A stretch of 64,000 nt of DNA, from the NCBI RefSeq assembly GCF_013141695.1, contig NZ_WHNY01000036.1, forward strand, positions 86,742 through 150,741, in the 5' to 3' direction. Both the position numbers and the translations under genes were made by a program. Every line of letters begins with the position of its first letter. The stretch's first letter is position 1. Source of the DNA: Paenibacillus plantarum (GTDB lineage: Bacteria; Bacillota; Bacilli; Paenibacillales; NBRC-103111). Of the stretch, positions 17,273-26,133 are shown in pieces. The notes under the pieces are model-generated. The model was not told the origin of the DNA. It saw nothing but the letters and a program-made list of their open reading frames with translations, and searched no databases.

Positions 17273-17398
17273 TAAAGATCAACCTCCATAAGACAGCGTC
17301 TTGTTGTAAACTCCCGCATTCAGCTGAATACTGTGGCTGGAGTCAGTGCTTCTATTGTAACGCAGATGCGACTGTCTCGTCTTGCGATTCACTAGCGC

Positions 17399-18922
17399 TT
17401 ATTTTTTCTGCTTGTTATATTGTACGGTATATTCCTCAATGACTTTATCACCGCCGCTTTTACGCCATTGCTCAACCGCCTGGTTCCAGCTAGCCTCGTC
17501 AATATTACCCATAATAAACTTGATTCGCGCATCCTGGACAATTTTCGTCAATTCCGAGCCCTTCTCCGCTAGCGTTGCTGATTCGAATGATTCCGCTGGA
17601 TTGGCGACGGCAATTTCCGTGTTTTTCTGGAACATTTGCTTATACTTCTTGACAATCGGCACATCTTCTCCTGCATCGGTTTGGCTGCCATCATCATAGC
17701 GAAGCTGGTAAATGGAGCTAATATCCGTTTCGTACGCCTTACCATCTAGGCGAGCTGGTTTGCCATTTTCCACCTTATAATGCTTGCCTTCGATTCCCCA
17801 CTCAAACAAGTTTTGCATTTTTTTGTCACCAAGCTTATCAAGGAAGCCAAGAATTTGTTTCAGCTCCTGCTCGGTTTTGATGCTCGTCTTTGGAAACATA
17901 TAAACCCCGACATAACCGCCGTTGTACAGCATGAGACGCTCGCCTTTAGGTCCAGTAATCCGACTAGCCACGTCAAGAACCGCACTTGGGTTTGCCTTAA
18001 CCAAATCGTTAAAGCCTGAGTTCACATCGTCCAATGTGCTGATAATGAGTCCTGCTTTTCCTTGGTTAATCGACTCTTGACGTTTCGTACCAGGAACGAC
18101 GGCGAAATCCAGATTGATCAGCTTCTCATCGTACATCCGTTTATACAGCTTGAGTGCGTCGATGTACTCTTTGGACATAAAATCAGGTACCACCTTACCG
18201 TCCTGCACGCCGTATAAATTAGGCCCGCCATACCAGCTCAGAATGGTCTGAAAGCCGTTCATTCCCCGACCCTCGTACATGCCGAAAGTGTCAGCTTTAC
18301 CATTCTTGTCTGGATCTTTCGTTGCAAACGCCTTCACGACATTGTAAAAATCGTCAATCGTTTTGGGCTCAGTAAGACCTACTGCTTCCAGCCAGTCCTT
18401 GCGATAAATAATGCCTTCACGGGCAACAGGCCGGCTGCGATAAATACCGTAAACCTTGCCATCTACGGATATATTGTTCAACACCAGCGGATTCAACTTG
18501 CTAAGATTCGGAAAGTCTTTTAAATAAGGCCCAATCTCCCAGAACATTCCGGACTTCACCGCATTAACAATACCGGAAGCCTTATTGCTCGCAATCATCA
18601 TAATTTTGGGCAGTTCGCCCCCCGCAATGGTGGCATTGATTTTATCGTTATATGCGGAATTAGGCACCCACGTAATGTCGAGCTTCGTATTCGTATGCGC
18701 CTCAATCAGCTTGATCGCCTCATTATCCGCCTTTGGTGGTTCAGCCGAGTAATACATATTCATCATGGATAGTTTGAGTGGCTCTTTTGTGGCCTCCGTG
18801 GCTGTTGGAGCTTTCGTTGCCGAAGATGCACCTTGATCCCCACATCCTGCGAGGAATGTCGTTAAGGCAACTGACGCCAACCCCCATAGTCGCAATCTAT
18901 TCCCATTCGTTGTTCTTTCCAT
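17399..18922 (-). CDS. Extracellular sugar-binding lipoprotein (LipO-type)
   Basis: A 507-residue ABC solute-binding protein. The signal peptide ends in the lipobox FLAGC at about residue 27, so it is lipid-anchored outside the membrane. The mature part has the two-lobed type seen with LplB/LplC permeases, with motifs such as GKVYGIYRSRPVAREGIIYRKD split over the hinge (typical of oligosaccharide or rhamnogalacturonan binders). ATG 18922 follows GGGAGG. It lies 36 bp downstream of the LplC-like permease gene and would deliver oligosaccharides to that permease pair. Confidence 0.92.
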   Translation of the reverse strand: MERTTNGNRLRLWGLASVALTTFLAGCGDQGASSATKAPTATEATKEPLKLSMMNMYYSAEPPKADNEAIKLIEAHTNTKLDITWVPNSAYNDKINATIAGGELPKIMMIASNKASGIVNAVKSGMFWEIGPYLKDFPNLSKLNPLVLNNISVDGKVYGIYRSRPVAREGIIYRKDWLEAVGLTEPKTIDDFYNVVKAFATKDPDKNGKADTFGMYEGRGMNGFQTILSWYGGPNLYGVQDGKVVPDFMSKEYIDALKLYKRMYDEKLINLDFAVVPGTKRQESINQGKAGLIISTLDDVNSGFNDLVKANPSAVLDVASRITGPKGERLMLYNGGYVGVYMFPKTSIKTEQELKQILGFLDKLGDKKMQNLFEWGIEGKHYKVENGKPARLDGKAYETDISSIYQLRYDDGSQTDAGEDVPIVKKYKQMFQKNTEIAVANPAESFESATLAEKGSELTKIVQDARIKFIMGNIDEASWNQAVEQWRKSGGDKVIEEYTVQYNKQKK

Positions 18923-18958
18923 CTTGTTTCCTGCCTCCCTTTTATATGGTTAAATCAT

Positions 18959-19831
18959 TTAACCCTTAACTGAGCCTAACAATACACCTTTGGCAAAATG
19001 CTTTTGTAAAAATGGATATACGATCAGAATCGGCAGTGTCGAAACGGTGATAACGGCCATTTTGAGCGATTGTGGCGGAAGCGCAATGGCTTCGTTCACT
19101 TGACTTGAATCACCGATACCCCCTTCGGACATAATGACTACCTGCCTCAACAGTACCTGAATAGGCCATTTCGTCGTATCGTTAATATATAGAATAGCTG
19201 AGAAGAATGAGTTCCAATGCCCAACCGCGTAAAACAGAGAAAACGTGGCTATGGCAGGCATCGACAACGGCAATATGATTCTGAATAATATCATCATGTC
19301 ATTGCATCCGTCTATCTTGGCAGATTCCTCCAGCCCCTCAGGCATTTGTTGAAAAAAGTTTTTCAAAATAATGAGATTGAAGGCACTTATTGCACCTGGA
19401 AGCAGCAGCGACCATAAGGTATTCGTTAGCCCCAGTGCCTTAACAATCAAGAAGGTCGGGATCATCCCGCCGCTAAATAACATGGAGAAAATAATTAACA
19501 ACATCACTGGCCTGCGCCCAAGCAGCTCCTTGCGCGATAATGGATACGCCATCAGCGACGTAAAGACAATGTTAATGAATGTACCGGCGATCGTAATAAT
19601 AACTGTATTGAGCAGACTTCGCATAATCGTATCCGTTGAAAAAATATACGTATATGCCGATAGTGAGAATTGTGTTGGTAGTAGAACAATTCCCTGCTTC
19701 GCATATTCCTCAGGCGCTGCGAACGAGCCGAGCACCATATAAAGAAATGGCACGACCGTCAACAACCCGAGCAACATCAAGAATGTATAGTTTGCCATAT
19801 CGAACAATCGGCTGCCTAAATTTCGGCCCAC
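18959..19831 (-). CDS. Sugar ABC permease, LplC/YtcP type
   Basis: A 290-residue inner-membrane permease with six helices. The cytoplasmic EAA loop, which docks to the ATPase, reads LEESAKIDGCNDMMILFRI around residues 185-203. The conserved C-terminus HFAKGVLLGSVKG is typical of the LplC group. The start is GTG 19831, six bases after GGAGGGG. It pairs with the LplB-like permease 22 bp upstream. No ATPase gene lies nearby; a shared MsmX-type ATPase elsewhere in the genome is expected. Confidence 0.93.
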   Translation of the reverse strand: MGRNLGSRLFDMANYTFLMLLGLLTVVPFLYMVLGSFAAPEEYAKQGIVLLPTQFSLSAYTYIFSTDTIMRSLLNTVIITIAGTFINIVFTSLMAYPLSRKELLGRRPVMLLIIFSMLFSGGMIPTFLIVKALGLTNTLWSLLLPGAISAFNLIILKNFFQQMPEGLEESAKIDGCNDMMILFRIILPLSMPAIATFSLFYAVGHWNSFFSAILYINDTTKWPIQVLLRQVVIMSEGGIGDSSQVNEAIALPPQSLKMAVITVSTLPILIVYPFLQKHFAKGVLLGSVKG

Positions 19832-19852
19832 ATAGATCCCCTCCTTTCGGCA

Positions 19853-20815
19853 TTAATAAATGCCCTCTTCCCCGAATTTTTTGGCGAGCGCGTTCGTTAC
19901 AAGAACAAGCACTAAGCCAACGAGCGATTTAAACAGACCCACCGCTGTGCTGTAGCTGAATTGAGACTGATTAATACCTACGGAATAAACGTACGTATCG
20001 AAAACCTCGCCTACTTCGCGATTCAACGCATTTAGCATTAAAATAATTTGTTCGAAGCCTGTGTCCAGAAAATGCCCGAGTCGCAAAATGAACAAAATAA
20101 CGATTGTACTTCGAATCGCGGGCAGTGTAATATGCCACAGTTGTCGCCAACGGCCAGCACCGTCTATTTTCGATGCCTCATACAGCTGCGGATCAACCCC
20201 TGCGAGTGCCGCTAGGAAAATAATCGTGCCCCAGCCGGTTTCCTTCCAGATCACCTCAGACATAATGAGCGTGCGGAACCATTCGCTGCTGATCAAGAAA
20301 TTGATTTTCTCGCCGCCCGCCTTAGCGATCAGTTCATTAACAAGCCCACCTTCAACGGTAAACAGCATATAGACCATACCGACAACTACGACCCAGGAAA
20401 AAAAATGCGGGATGTAAATCATCGTTTGAACAAAACGTTTAAATGCTTCCTTGCGTACCTCATTCAGCAGGAGTGCGATAATGATCGGCAGCGGAAAGAA
20501 GAAAACCAAATTGTACATCGCCAGCACGATCGTATTGCGAAGCAGCATCCAGAACGTTGGCTCCCCGAAAAAACGGGTGAAATGCTGCATGCCCACCCAA
20601 TCACTATGCCAGAATCCTAGAAATGGCTGATAATTTTGAAACGATATCAGCACACCCCACATCGGCAAATATTTGAACAAAATAAAATAAATAATGCCGG
20701 GCAACAGCATGTAATATAGCCATTGGTCGCGAATGAGCAATTTGGCGATTCGTTTTCTATCGACCGCCGTGGGCCTTACTTTGGTACCAGGGACAGCCTT
20801 ATGTTGTGCGAGCAT
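19853..20815 (-). CDS. Sugar ABC permease, LplB/YteP type
   Basis: About 320 residues with six membrane helices. The EAA loop reads LYEASKIDGAGRWRQLWHI, and the C-terminus KKFGEEGIY is typical of LplB-type permeases. ATG 20815 lies six bases after a GGAGG site; an in-frame start at 20848 is possible but would overlap that site. Together with the LplC-type partner it forms the channel of an oligosaccharide importer energised by an ATPase not encoded here. Confidence 0.93.
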   Translation of the reverse strand: MLAQHKAVPGTKVRPTAVDRKRIAKLLIRDQWLYYMLLPGIIYFILFKYLPMWGVLISFQNYQPFLGFWHSDWVGMQHFTRFFGEPTFWMLLRNTIVLAMYNLVFFFPLPIIIALLLNEVRKEAFKRFVQTMIYIPHFFSWVVVVGMVYMLFTVEGGLVNELIAKAGGEKINFLISSEWFRTLIMSEVIWKETGWGTIIFLAALAGVDPQLYEASKIDGAGRWRQLWHITLPAIRSTIVILFILRLGHFLDTGFEQIILMLNALNREVGEVFDTYVYSVGINQSQFSYSTAVGLFKSLVGLVLVLVTNALAKKFGEEGIY

Positions 20816-20895
20816 GGTGCTCCTCCTCCTTCTGGCATTTCGCCGCATGCAAGATCGGCGAATTTCTATATTTTCTTTAACAACCTTATGCCTGA

Positions 20896-21930
20896 CTAAT
20901 CTAATCCGCCGTACAGCTCCAACTTATATCCGCATTCATCTCCTTGTACGGATGTTACAATAAATTGTTTTTGAACTAAGTCATAGTCGACCATGGCCAT
21001 GTGATCGAGCGAGTCGAGTACGATCGAGAAGCGCTTCGTAAATAAGTAGCCACCTATCATAAACCGTCCTCGTTCTGGCATATCAATTGGCGTTGCATGC
21101 CTTGCACGATGTTGCTCGCTCCGGCTATGTATTTCCACCATTTGCTGCTGTGTGGCATGCCCCCAATGCTCGCGCGTTCCTACACCTTCCAGCTCCCAGT
21201 AATCCAGCCTATCGCTCAAATTAAGACTTTCCAAACGCTCCTTATACATCCTGGCATGATCAACAGGCACACGAATATCCGTATCTCCATGGCAAATAAA
21301 TAAGGGTGTTAGCAGGTTCGAAGCTAACGCTAGCCCGCTTCGTGAAGCGTAAGCCATTGGATTATCTCGCGGAGGATGTCCAATCCAGACGTCCAGCTCA
21401 TCTTGAAATTCACCAATCGCGTCATTCTCATACCAGACCGTATAGTCCGTAATGCCGCACATCGCCGTCGCTGCCGCGAAGAAATCGGGAAACTTGGCGA
21501 TGATTGCATAAGCATTCCCACCGCCACCGCTTCCACCCTCAAAATAGACGAGCGAGCTATCTTCAATGAAGCTTTCATATTGTTGCTGTACATAGGTGAC
21601 CGCGTCAATCACATCGAACAGCTCCCAGCCGTTGCAATCCGGAGAACCTTCAGAGAATGCACGTCCTCGCATATCTACTTCTACAATTAACTCATCGACG
21701 CAAGGTGTATCCATTACCTCGAAAGGCGGTATGCTCATATGCCAGCCATGTGTCGTCACTACTAGCCGCGAAGGCTTTCCTGGCTTCAGCACCCGCATTG
21801 CTAATTGAAGTTCGGGATGGCGGGAAGAGTTGTAATAAATAAAGTCGCAGTAGGGTGAATATTGATTCTCCCTAATTTCTACGCGCTGCTTCTCCATCCG
21901 AACCCGATCTTCATATTTCTCGTATTCCAC
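20896..21930 (-). CDS. Alpha/beta-hydrolase (prolyl-oligopeptidase-like), probable sugar esterase
   Basis: A 344-residue cytosolic protein without a signal peptide. The nucleophile elbow is GGSGGGGNAY near residue 133 and the acid/base region includes CHGDTDIRVPVDHARMY, giving a likely Ser-Asp-His triad. Family members are peptidases or acyl/acetyl esterases. Placed as first gene before the permeases, it most likely removes acyl groups from imported oligosaccharides; that is inference. The start is GTG 21930, seven bases after GGGAGG. A terminator-like hairpin lies 250 bp upstream in its leader. Confidence 0.82.
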   Translation of the reverse strand: MEYEKYEDRVRMEKQRVEIRENQYSPYCDFIYYNSSRHPELQLAMRVLKPGKPSRLVVTTHGWHMSIPPFEVMDTPCVDELIVEVDMRGRAFSEGSPDCNGWELFDVIDAVTYVQQQYESFIEDSSLVYFEGGSGGGGNAYAIIAKFPDFFAAATAMCGITDYTVWYENDAIGEFQDELDVWIGHPPRDNPMAYASRSGLALASNLLTPLFICHGDTDIRVPVDHARMYKERLESLNLSDRLDYWELEGVGTREHWGHATQQQMVEIHSRSEQHRARHATPIDMPERGRFMIGGYLFTKRFSIVLDSLDHMAMVDYDLVQKQFIVTSVQGDECGYKLELYGGLD

Positions 21931-22175
21931 TTGTATCCTCCCTTATTCTTATTCCTCCAGAGGCCCTAAATGGATGCCCAGCTCATGGCTAGGCTCTCAT
22001 TTGCAGCATACCGTAACATCGGCTAGCAACTCTCCGTCCGACTACACTGATCCTATCGAATCGACTTATTACCGTCTACAATCATTACCGAAGGGAATGT
22101 GAAATAGCTGCTGATAATCAAAGGCGAGTGAACAATCACAACCGAGTATTCCTTCGGAAAAGCCTGTTGGAACGG

Positions 22176-22220
22176 CAAAAAACCTCATTTTTCCTCAAAA
22201 GGATGAGGAAAGACGAGGTT
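22176..22220 (-). terminator. Terminator-like hairpin in the leader of the hydrolase/importer operon
   Basis: On the minus strand AACCTC...GAGGTT plus an inner TTTCCTC/GAGGAAA stem is followed by TTTTTT. No minus-strand gene ends just upstream, so it may be an attenuator in the 5' leader of the operon starting at 21930, or the end of a small RNA. The rest of 21931-22367 shows no gene; it also holds one copy of a dispersed repeat. Confidence 0.6.
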
Positions 22221-22239
22221 GTATTTCGATATTTATACT

Positions 22240-22262
22240 TACTGTTGGGTGACAATTAAGTA
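22240..22262 (+). repeat. Dispersed repeat copy A (IS-end-like)
   Basis: TACTGTTGGGTGACAATTAA matches copy B near 25.54 kb almost base for base before diverging. It is probably a leftover terminus of a lost insertion sequence. Confidence 0.45.
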
Positions 22263-22367
22263 GCCTTGGATATCAAGTCTTTTCAAAATCTAAAATAAAA
22301 AATATTCGGTTTAATTTTTATGATATACTCATTTAGGAATATTTTACTATGTTTAGGAGGATTTTAT

Positions 22368-23087
22368 TTGAAATATAAAGTGTTACTTAGTTCATTGGCA
22401 CTACTCATTACTTTCTCTACTACTGCTGCTGCACACTCGGGAAGAACAGATTCTAGCGGTGGTCATAATTGTTCGGCAGCATCCAAGTCTAAAGGATTGT
22501 GTTCTGGTTACCATTATCATAACGGTGGAAGTTCTAGTAGCTCTGGAAGTTCAGGTTCTGGAAGTGGCAGCTCAGGTGGTAGTTCTACATCTCCTTCAAC
22601 AAAAGCTCCAGCAGCCCCAGAAACTAAAAAAGTAGAAGTTGTTGATACAAGTTTAAAAGCAACTATACCCTCCTATAAAATCTTGATAAACGGAACTCAA
22701 ATCGATAATGCGTATGCTGAATATCCGGTATTATCTTATAAAGATATCACGTATTTCCCGATGACTTGGAGTTACACTCAGGCCTTAGGTGTGGGAGTAA
22801 ATTGGAGTGATGATACAGGCTTCTCAATAAGAAAAACCGAAAATAAGGCTTCGCTCTTGACAGAAAAAAAGGGTACGTATAACAATCCTTACTCCGAATA
22901 TATCATCGATCTTCCAACATTTAATGTATTCATAAATGACTCATGGCTTGATAACTACAAAGAGGACTATCCCTTAATTGTTTATAAGGATATTACCTAC
23001 TTTCCAATGACCTGGAAGTTTGCAGTTGACGAACTTGGATTGACGATTAACTATGATTCTACGAATGGATTTAGTATTAAAAAATAA
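22368..23087 (+). CDS. Secreted YHYH-domain protein with two stalk-like repeats
   Basis: About 239 residues with a signal peptide ending at TTAAA. It is followed by the YHYH module (HSGRTDSSGGHNC, then LCSGYHYHNGG), a Ser/Gly-rich linker, and two similar 55-60-residue repeats (about 105-165 and 180-238). The repeats share IPSYKILINGTQ / LPTFNVFINDS and KDITYFPMTW, like copper-amine-oxidase-type stalk domains. The likely start is TTG 22368, eight bases after GGAGG; an upstream ATG at 22320 adds residues without a ribosome site. The protein is cell-surface or extracellular; function unknown, the His-rich motif hints at metal binding. It stands alone on the plus strand. Confidence 0.85.
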   Translation: MKYKVLLSSLALLITFSTTAAAHSGRTDSSGGHNCSAASKSKGLCSGYHYHNGGSSSSSGSSGSGSGSSGGSSTSPSTKAPAAPETKKVEVVDTSLKATIPSYKILINGTQIDNAYAEYPVLSYKDITYFPMTWSYTQALGVGVNWSDDTGFSIRKTENKASLLTEKKGTYNNPYSEYIIDLPTFNVFINDSWLDNYKEDYPLIVYKDITYFPMTWKFAVDELGLTINYDSTNGFSIKK

Positions 23088-23100
23088 GCTTTACGAATTA

Positions 23101-23138
23101 ATGACCAGAGTTTTTACTTAGCTCTGGTCATTATTGTG
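23101..23138 (+). terminator. Terminator after the YHYH gene
   Basis: Arms ATGACCAGAG and CTCTGGTCAT (23101-23110, 23121-23130) with a T-rich loop, followed by TATTGTGTT. A second perfect 10-bp hairpin (GAAGCCAGCA/TGCTGGCTTC, 23160-23191) follows and may stop transcription from either side. Confidence 0.75.
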
Positions 23139-23207
23139 TTAACTTTAATGTTAATAGGTGAAGCCAGCAAACGCAAAGGTCTGCTGGCTTCCATTTGAAA
23201 TCAATTT

Positions 23208-23235
23208 ACAAATTAAGTTTTGAACTACTTCTGAC
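23208..23235 (+). repeat. Dispersed repeat copy C (IS-end-like)
   Basis: ACAAATTAAGTTTTGAACTA and the following CTTCTGACA match copy B at 25550-25575 with only a few differences. It lies just after the DinB gene end. Confidence 0.45.
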
Positions 23236-23242
23236 AAACTAC

Positions 23243-23698
23243 TTAGAGCCTCGCGAACGTAATGTAATCCACTTGGGCAGGCTCTGCCGATTCGATCCGA
23301 AGTGCCCGGTTGATCTGTCCCCGGTGATATTGCCCATGTAAGAGGACCTGCAACAGGATGTCGCGGACGGACGTTCGGAACGGAACACCGCTCTGGTTCG
23401 CATAGTCGATCATCTTGTCCAACTCGGATTCCTCGAGTTCTTCGATATAGACGCGATATTGCTCGGCGTTTTCTTCGAACATCGCCCGGATCGCAGTCAG
23501 GTCATCCGCTTCCTCCCACAACGCATATTGCGCGGTGCCCTTGCCCTGCAATCGGGAAAGCCAGACTCGTTCCGCGACCGCGACGTGCCGAACCAACTTC
23601 AGAAGGTCCTTGTTCTTCGTCCCACTTTCCCCGAGCGCGTCCAAGATGCGTCCGTCGGCCCAGATCAGGTGATCCATCATGCTCTTAATCGTCTTCAT
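23243..23698 (-). CDS. DinB-family protein
   Basis: A 151-residue four-helix-bundle protein. Family metal ligands are visible: histidine 10 in MMDHLIWAD, one in the VRHVAVAER helix and the late HGQYHRGQI motif. DinB-family proteins are often damage-inducible; many act as thiol-dependent transferases and the substrate is unknown. ATG 23698 follows GGAGG. It stands alone on the minus strand between the YHYH gene and the broken ABC exporter. Confidence 0.88.
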   Translation of the reverse strand: MKTIKSMMDHLIWADGRILDALGESGTKNKDLLKLVRHVAVAERVWLSRLQGKGTAQYALWEEADDLTAIRAMFEENAEQYRVYIEELEESELDKMIDYANQSGVPFRTSVRDILLQVLLHGQYHRGQINRALRIESAEPAQVDYITFARL

Positions 23699-23839
23699 TT
23701 CCGTATCCTCCTCTTCATCTCATCGGTTACTTGAATCTACTAGTATCCGTAAGTTTAATCATTTGGATGAACTAAAACAACCTTTTTTTGGTGAATTCCT
23801 TTTTTGCTATAACACGGATTCTACTATCATACCATCAAC

Positions 23840-24783
23840 TTAAGCCGCCACGTCTCTTCGCGTGAACATAAGCCAGGAAATCAGATTAAATGCAAGAAAG
23901 TAGACCGCAAGCACTCCGATCGAGAACGAAAGCGTCATTCCATCATGATAGGGTCTCCCACTCAAATACTGGGTGAGGTCGGTATTCGCAAACAACAGGT
24001 ACTTGCTCCAATCAAACCGGTGTAGCCCCTCCAGCAAAATATTACCTCCAAACAAGGCGACAATGGAGAACCCGATGGCCATGGTGCTGCTGCGAAAAGC
24101 GGACGAGATCATAAAAGCCATAGTGACATACAGAATCGTTGATACCCCGTTAAGCAGGTATGGTTTCCACAAGTTAAGAACCATATTCTTCTCGACGATA
24201 TACCCCTCATAGGTCACTTCGATCAAAGGCAGATTCAAATCTCCAAAGCCGAATAAGACACCGTTGACCGTGACGGATACGAAAAAAAGCGTGAGCAACA
24301 AAAGGATGCCAAACATCAAGGAAGAGATATATTTGCTATTAGGATTTTAAGTCGATTAGCTGGTCGGATAAGCAGCAACTTAATGGTGCCAGTCGAGAAT
24401 TCGCCTGCCAGGATATCTCCGGCGATGATGATAGTGAACACGGTTATTACAAGTACCATAGAGGCTGAACCATTTATGCCATCCCACATCGTACCATCCG
24501 TTGTGAGTATACCCTTCTCCAGATGATAATCGATGAGGGCGATCCGTTGTAGGTTATAAGTGCGGCTTTCCTCTGCGAGTTCGGGCTTGGTCAAAAGTTC
24601 GTTTCGGTGTTCTTTCTCCTGCTGCAGTTCCACCCGCCAGCCTTCACCTTGCGATTGTTTACCATCAGAATGCCATTCGATAATGTTGACAAAAAGCACC
24701 AATGCGATCATAAATCCGACTAGAATCCACGTTCTCGTCCTTCGATAGATCTTCATATTTTCGTTACGAACAAGATTAACCAA
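23840..24783 (-). pseudogene. ABC-2 exporter permease broken by a frameshift
   Basis: Two adjacent frames together make one normal ABC-2 permease of about 315 residues. The first (24783 to about 24340) has an N-terminal helix, a large extracellular loop and the GEFSTGTIKLLLIRPANR cytoplasmic motif. The second (about 24345 to 23840) carries the remaining four to five helices. They meet near 24335-24345, where one base appears missing in the stretch coding LKILI/SKYISS. Restoring it joins the frames without gap. The gene overlaps the ATPase remnant by eight bases. A sequencing error is the main alternative, but the ATPase next door is also damaged. Confidence 0.8.
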
Positions 24784-25155
24784 TCTGCTTCCTCCCTGTA
24801 CCCGTAATTTCCAAGAAGCGATCTTCCAGTGACAGGCGAACTACCTGGACGCCATAGATTCGAATATGGTGCTGCATCAACCCATCCAGCATGTCCGGAA
24901 CGCGTTCCCGCTCCGTCGTGACCTCAATGAGAGCCTCATCGAGAAGCTTAATTCTCTGGATTCCTTCCATTTGTCCCAAGACATCCAACGCTTCTTCAAT
25001 CGGCTGTGCTTCAATCCGATACGTTGGTGTCTGCTCGCTATCCTGGGTAAAATGCCCAATCGGCTTCACGTCGACCAACTTGCCCTGCTGCAGGATGGCG
25101 ACCCGGTCGCACATAAGTTCCATCTCGGACAACAGATGGCTGGAGACTAGGAATG
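24776..25155 (-). pseudogene. ABC exporter ATPase, C-terminal remnant
   Basis: Only the last 125 or so residues remain, beginning at the H-loop region (SSHLLSEMELMCDRVAIL) and running through the C-terminal domain found in BcrA-like ATPases. Walker A, the signature motif and Walker B are all missing. The remnant is joined at about 25153 to a GntR fragment by a deletion. It cannot hydrolyse ATP. Its end overlaps the start of the permease gene, as expected of an original exporter operon. Confidence 0.82.
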
Positions 25156-25302
25156 TTACTCACTTCAAGATCACGAGCTAGCTGATCGATGTTAATTTTT
25201 TCACCAGAGGGTATGTCATGGTTGATGATTTGTTCCTTAAGCAACGCATAGATTTCATCCGTTATTACAGAACGATTTAAGCTCTTTTTTCAAATCCATC
25301 AT
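25150..25302 (-). pseudogene. GntR-family regulator, N-terminal remnant
   Basis: Starting at ATG 25299 or 25302, the first codons are out of phase with the rest because the A-run near 25283-25290 seems one base too long. Downstream, the frame SVITDEIYALLKEQIINHD and then GEKINIDQLARDLEVSNIP is the first half of a GntR winged helix. At that proline the sequence switches to the ATPase remnant. Both a frameshift and a deletion therefore inactivate it. Confidence 0.72.
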
Positions 25303-25536
25303 CTGCTCTTTATTATATATCATGTATCATGCATGATTTATGATTTAAAATAAAGAGGCGAATTCCATTTCAGAACTCGCCTGTCGATACATTTAATAAC
25401 CCCTGATATTCAATCCGAACTTCAATATAATACTTTCAAAAGCTAGTCAAATTTAAATTAAAGCTTTCTCCCAAGTGCGTGAACGCCTAAAAAAACTCTT
25501 CCTATTTTAATATTCGTCACCCGATATCACCAGATA

Positions 25537-25577
25537 CTACTGTTGGATGACAAATTAGTTTTGAAATACTTTTGACA
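25537..25577 (+). repeat. Dispersed repeat copy B (IS-end-like), longest copy
   Basis: The sequence starting TACTGTTGGATGACAAATTA contains all elements seen in copies A (22.24 kb) and C (23.21 kb). It lies a few bases beyond the end of a decayed reading frame, as the terminus of an insertion sequence would. Confidence 0.5.
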
Positions 25578-25581
25578 TATC

Positions 25582-25956
25582 CTAGACTTTCTCCTTGATG
25601 TCTGCTTTGACAAATACGTTAGCTAAGTCTCCACTGCAGAGTCCCCTACATAGTGCGTCTCCGCTTCCACTACGTTTGAACGAATACCCACCGACATACT
25701 CTTTCACACATAGGGCTAAACCCTACCCACACTTGCACATTTTTAAGAAAAGCCCTACATTCTCTTGATTAAGGCCACGCACCACGACACCAACAGCAAG
25801 CGTTGCATCCACCGACCCGGAAATTCCCGAAGCGTTCTTGTACTCAGCACTTCTACGCTTAGGGTACAGTCCAATGATCGACTCATTACCAATAAGAGTA
25901 GATCCGTTGCGTGTAGGCGTAGATGATACGACCACCATCAGGATAGGCGTCGGCAA
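25582..25956 (-). pseudogene. Decayed reading frame, possible transposase remnant
   Basis: One frame runs from about 25956 to TAG 25582-25584 with a single in-frame TAG at 25723-25725. The first part includes GNESIIGLYPKRRSAEYKNA and GSVDATLAVGVVVRGL; the second ends CSGDLANVFVKADIKEKV. No family was recognised. Its end lies a few bases from the dispersed repeat, which suggests an insertion-sequence gene. The rest of the 25.3-26.1 kb stretch shows no intact gene. Confidence 0.35.
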
Positions 25957-26133
25957 AGATGCGGTGGTACCTCCATTTTACCAATGGTTGATTTCTTTGT
26001 TTTTTACAGATTTCAAAACTTTGAAGAGGGTGCCCCTAGAGCCTATGGCTTTTGAGACACCTCATTTCGAGGAACTCTTAAAAAGCCCTTGTCCCCCAGA
26101 TTCAACTATCCGGCGAGCAAGGATGCCTGCAAG

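Noticed and set aside
9865..23191. The similar hairpins at 9865 and 23160 as a mobile repeat
   Set aside because: They share only the GAAGCCAGCAAAC arm with its complement; both are explained as transcription terminators.
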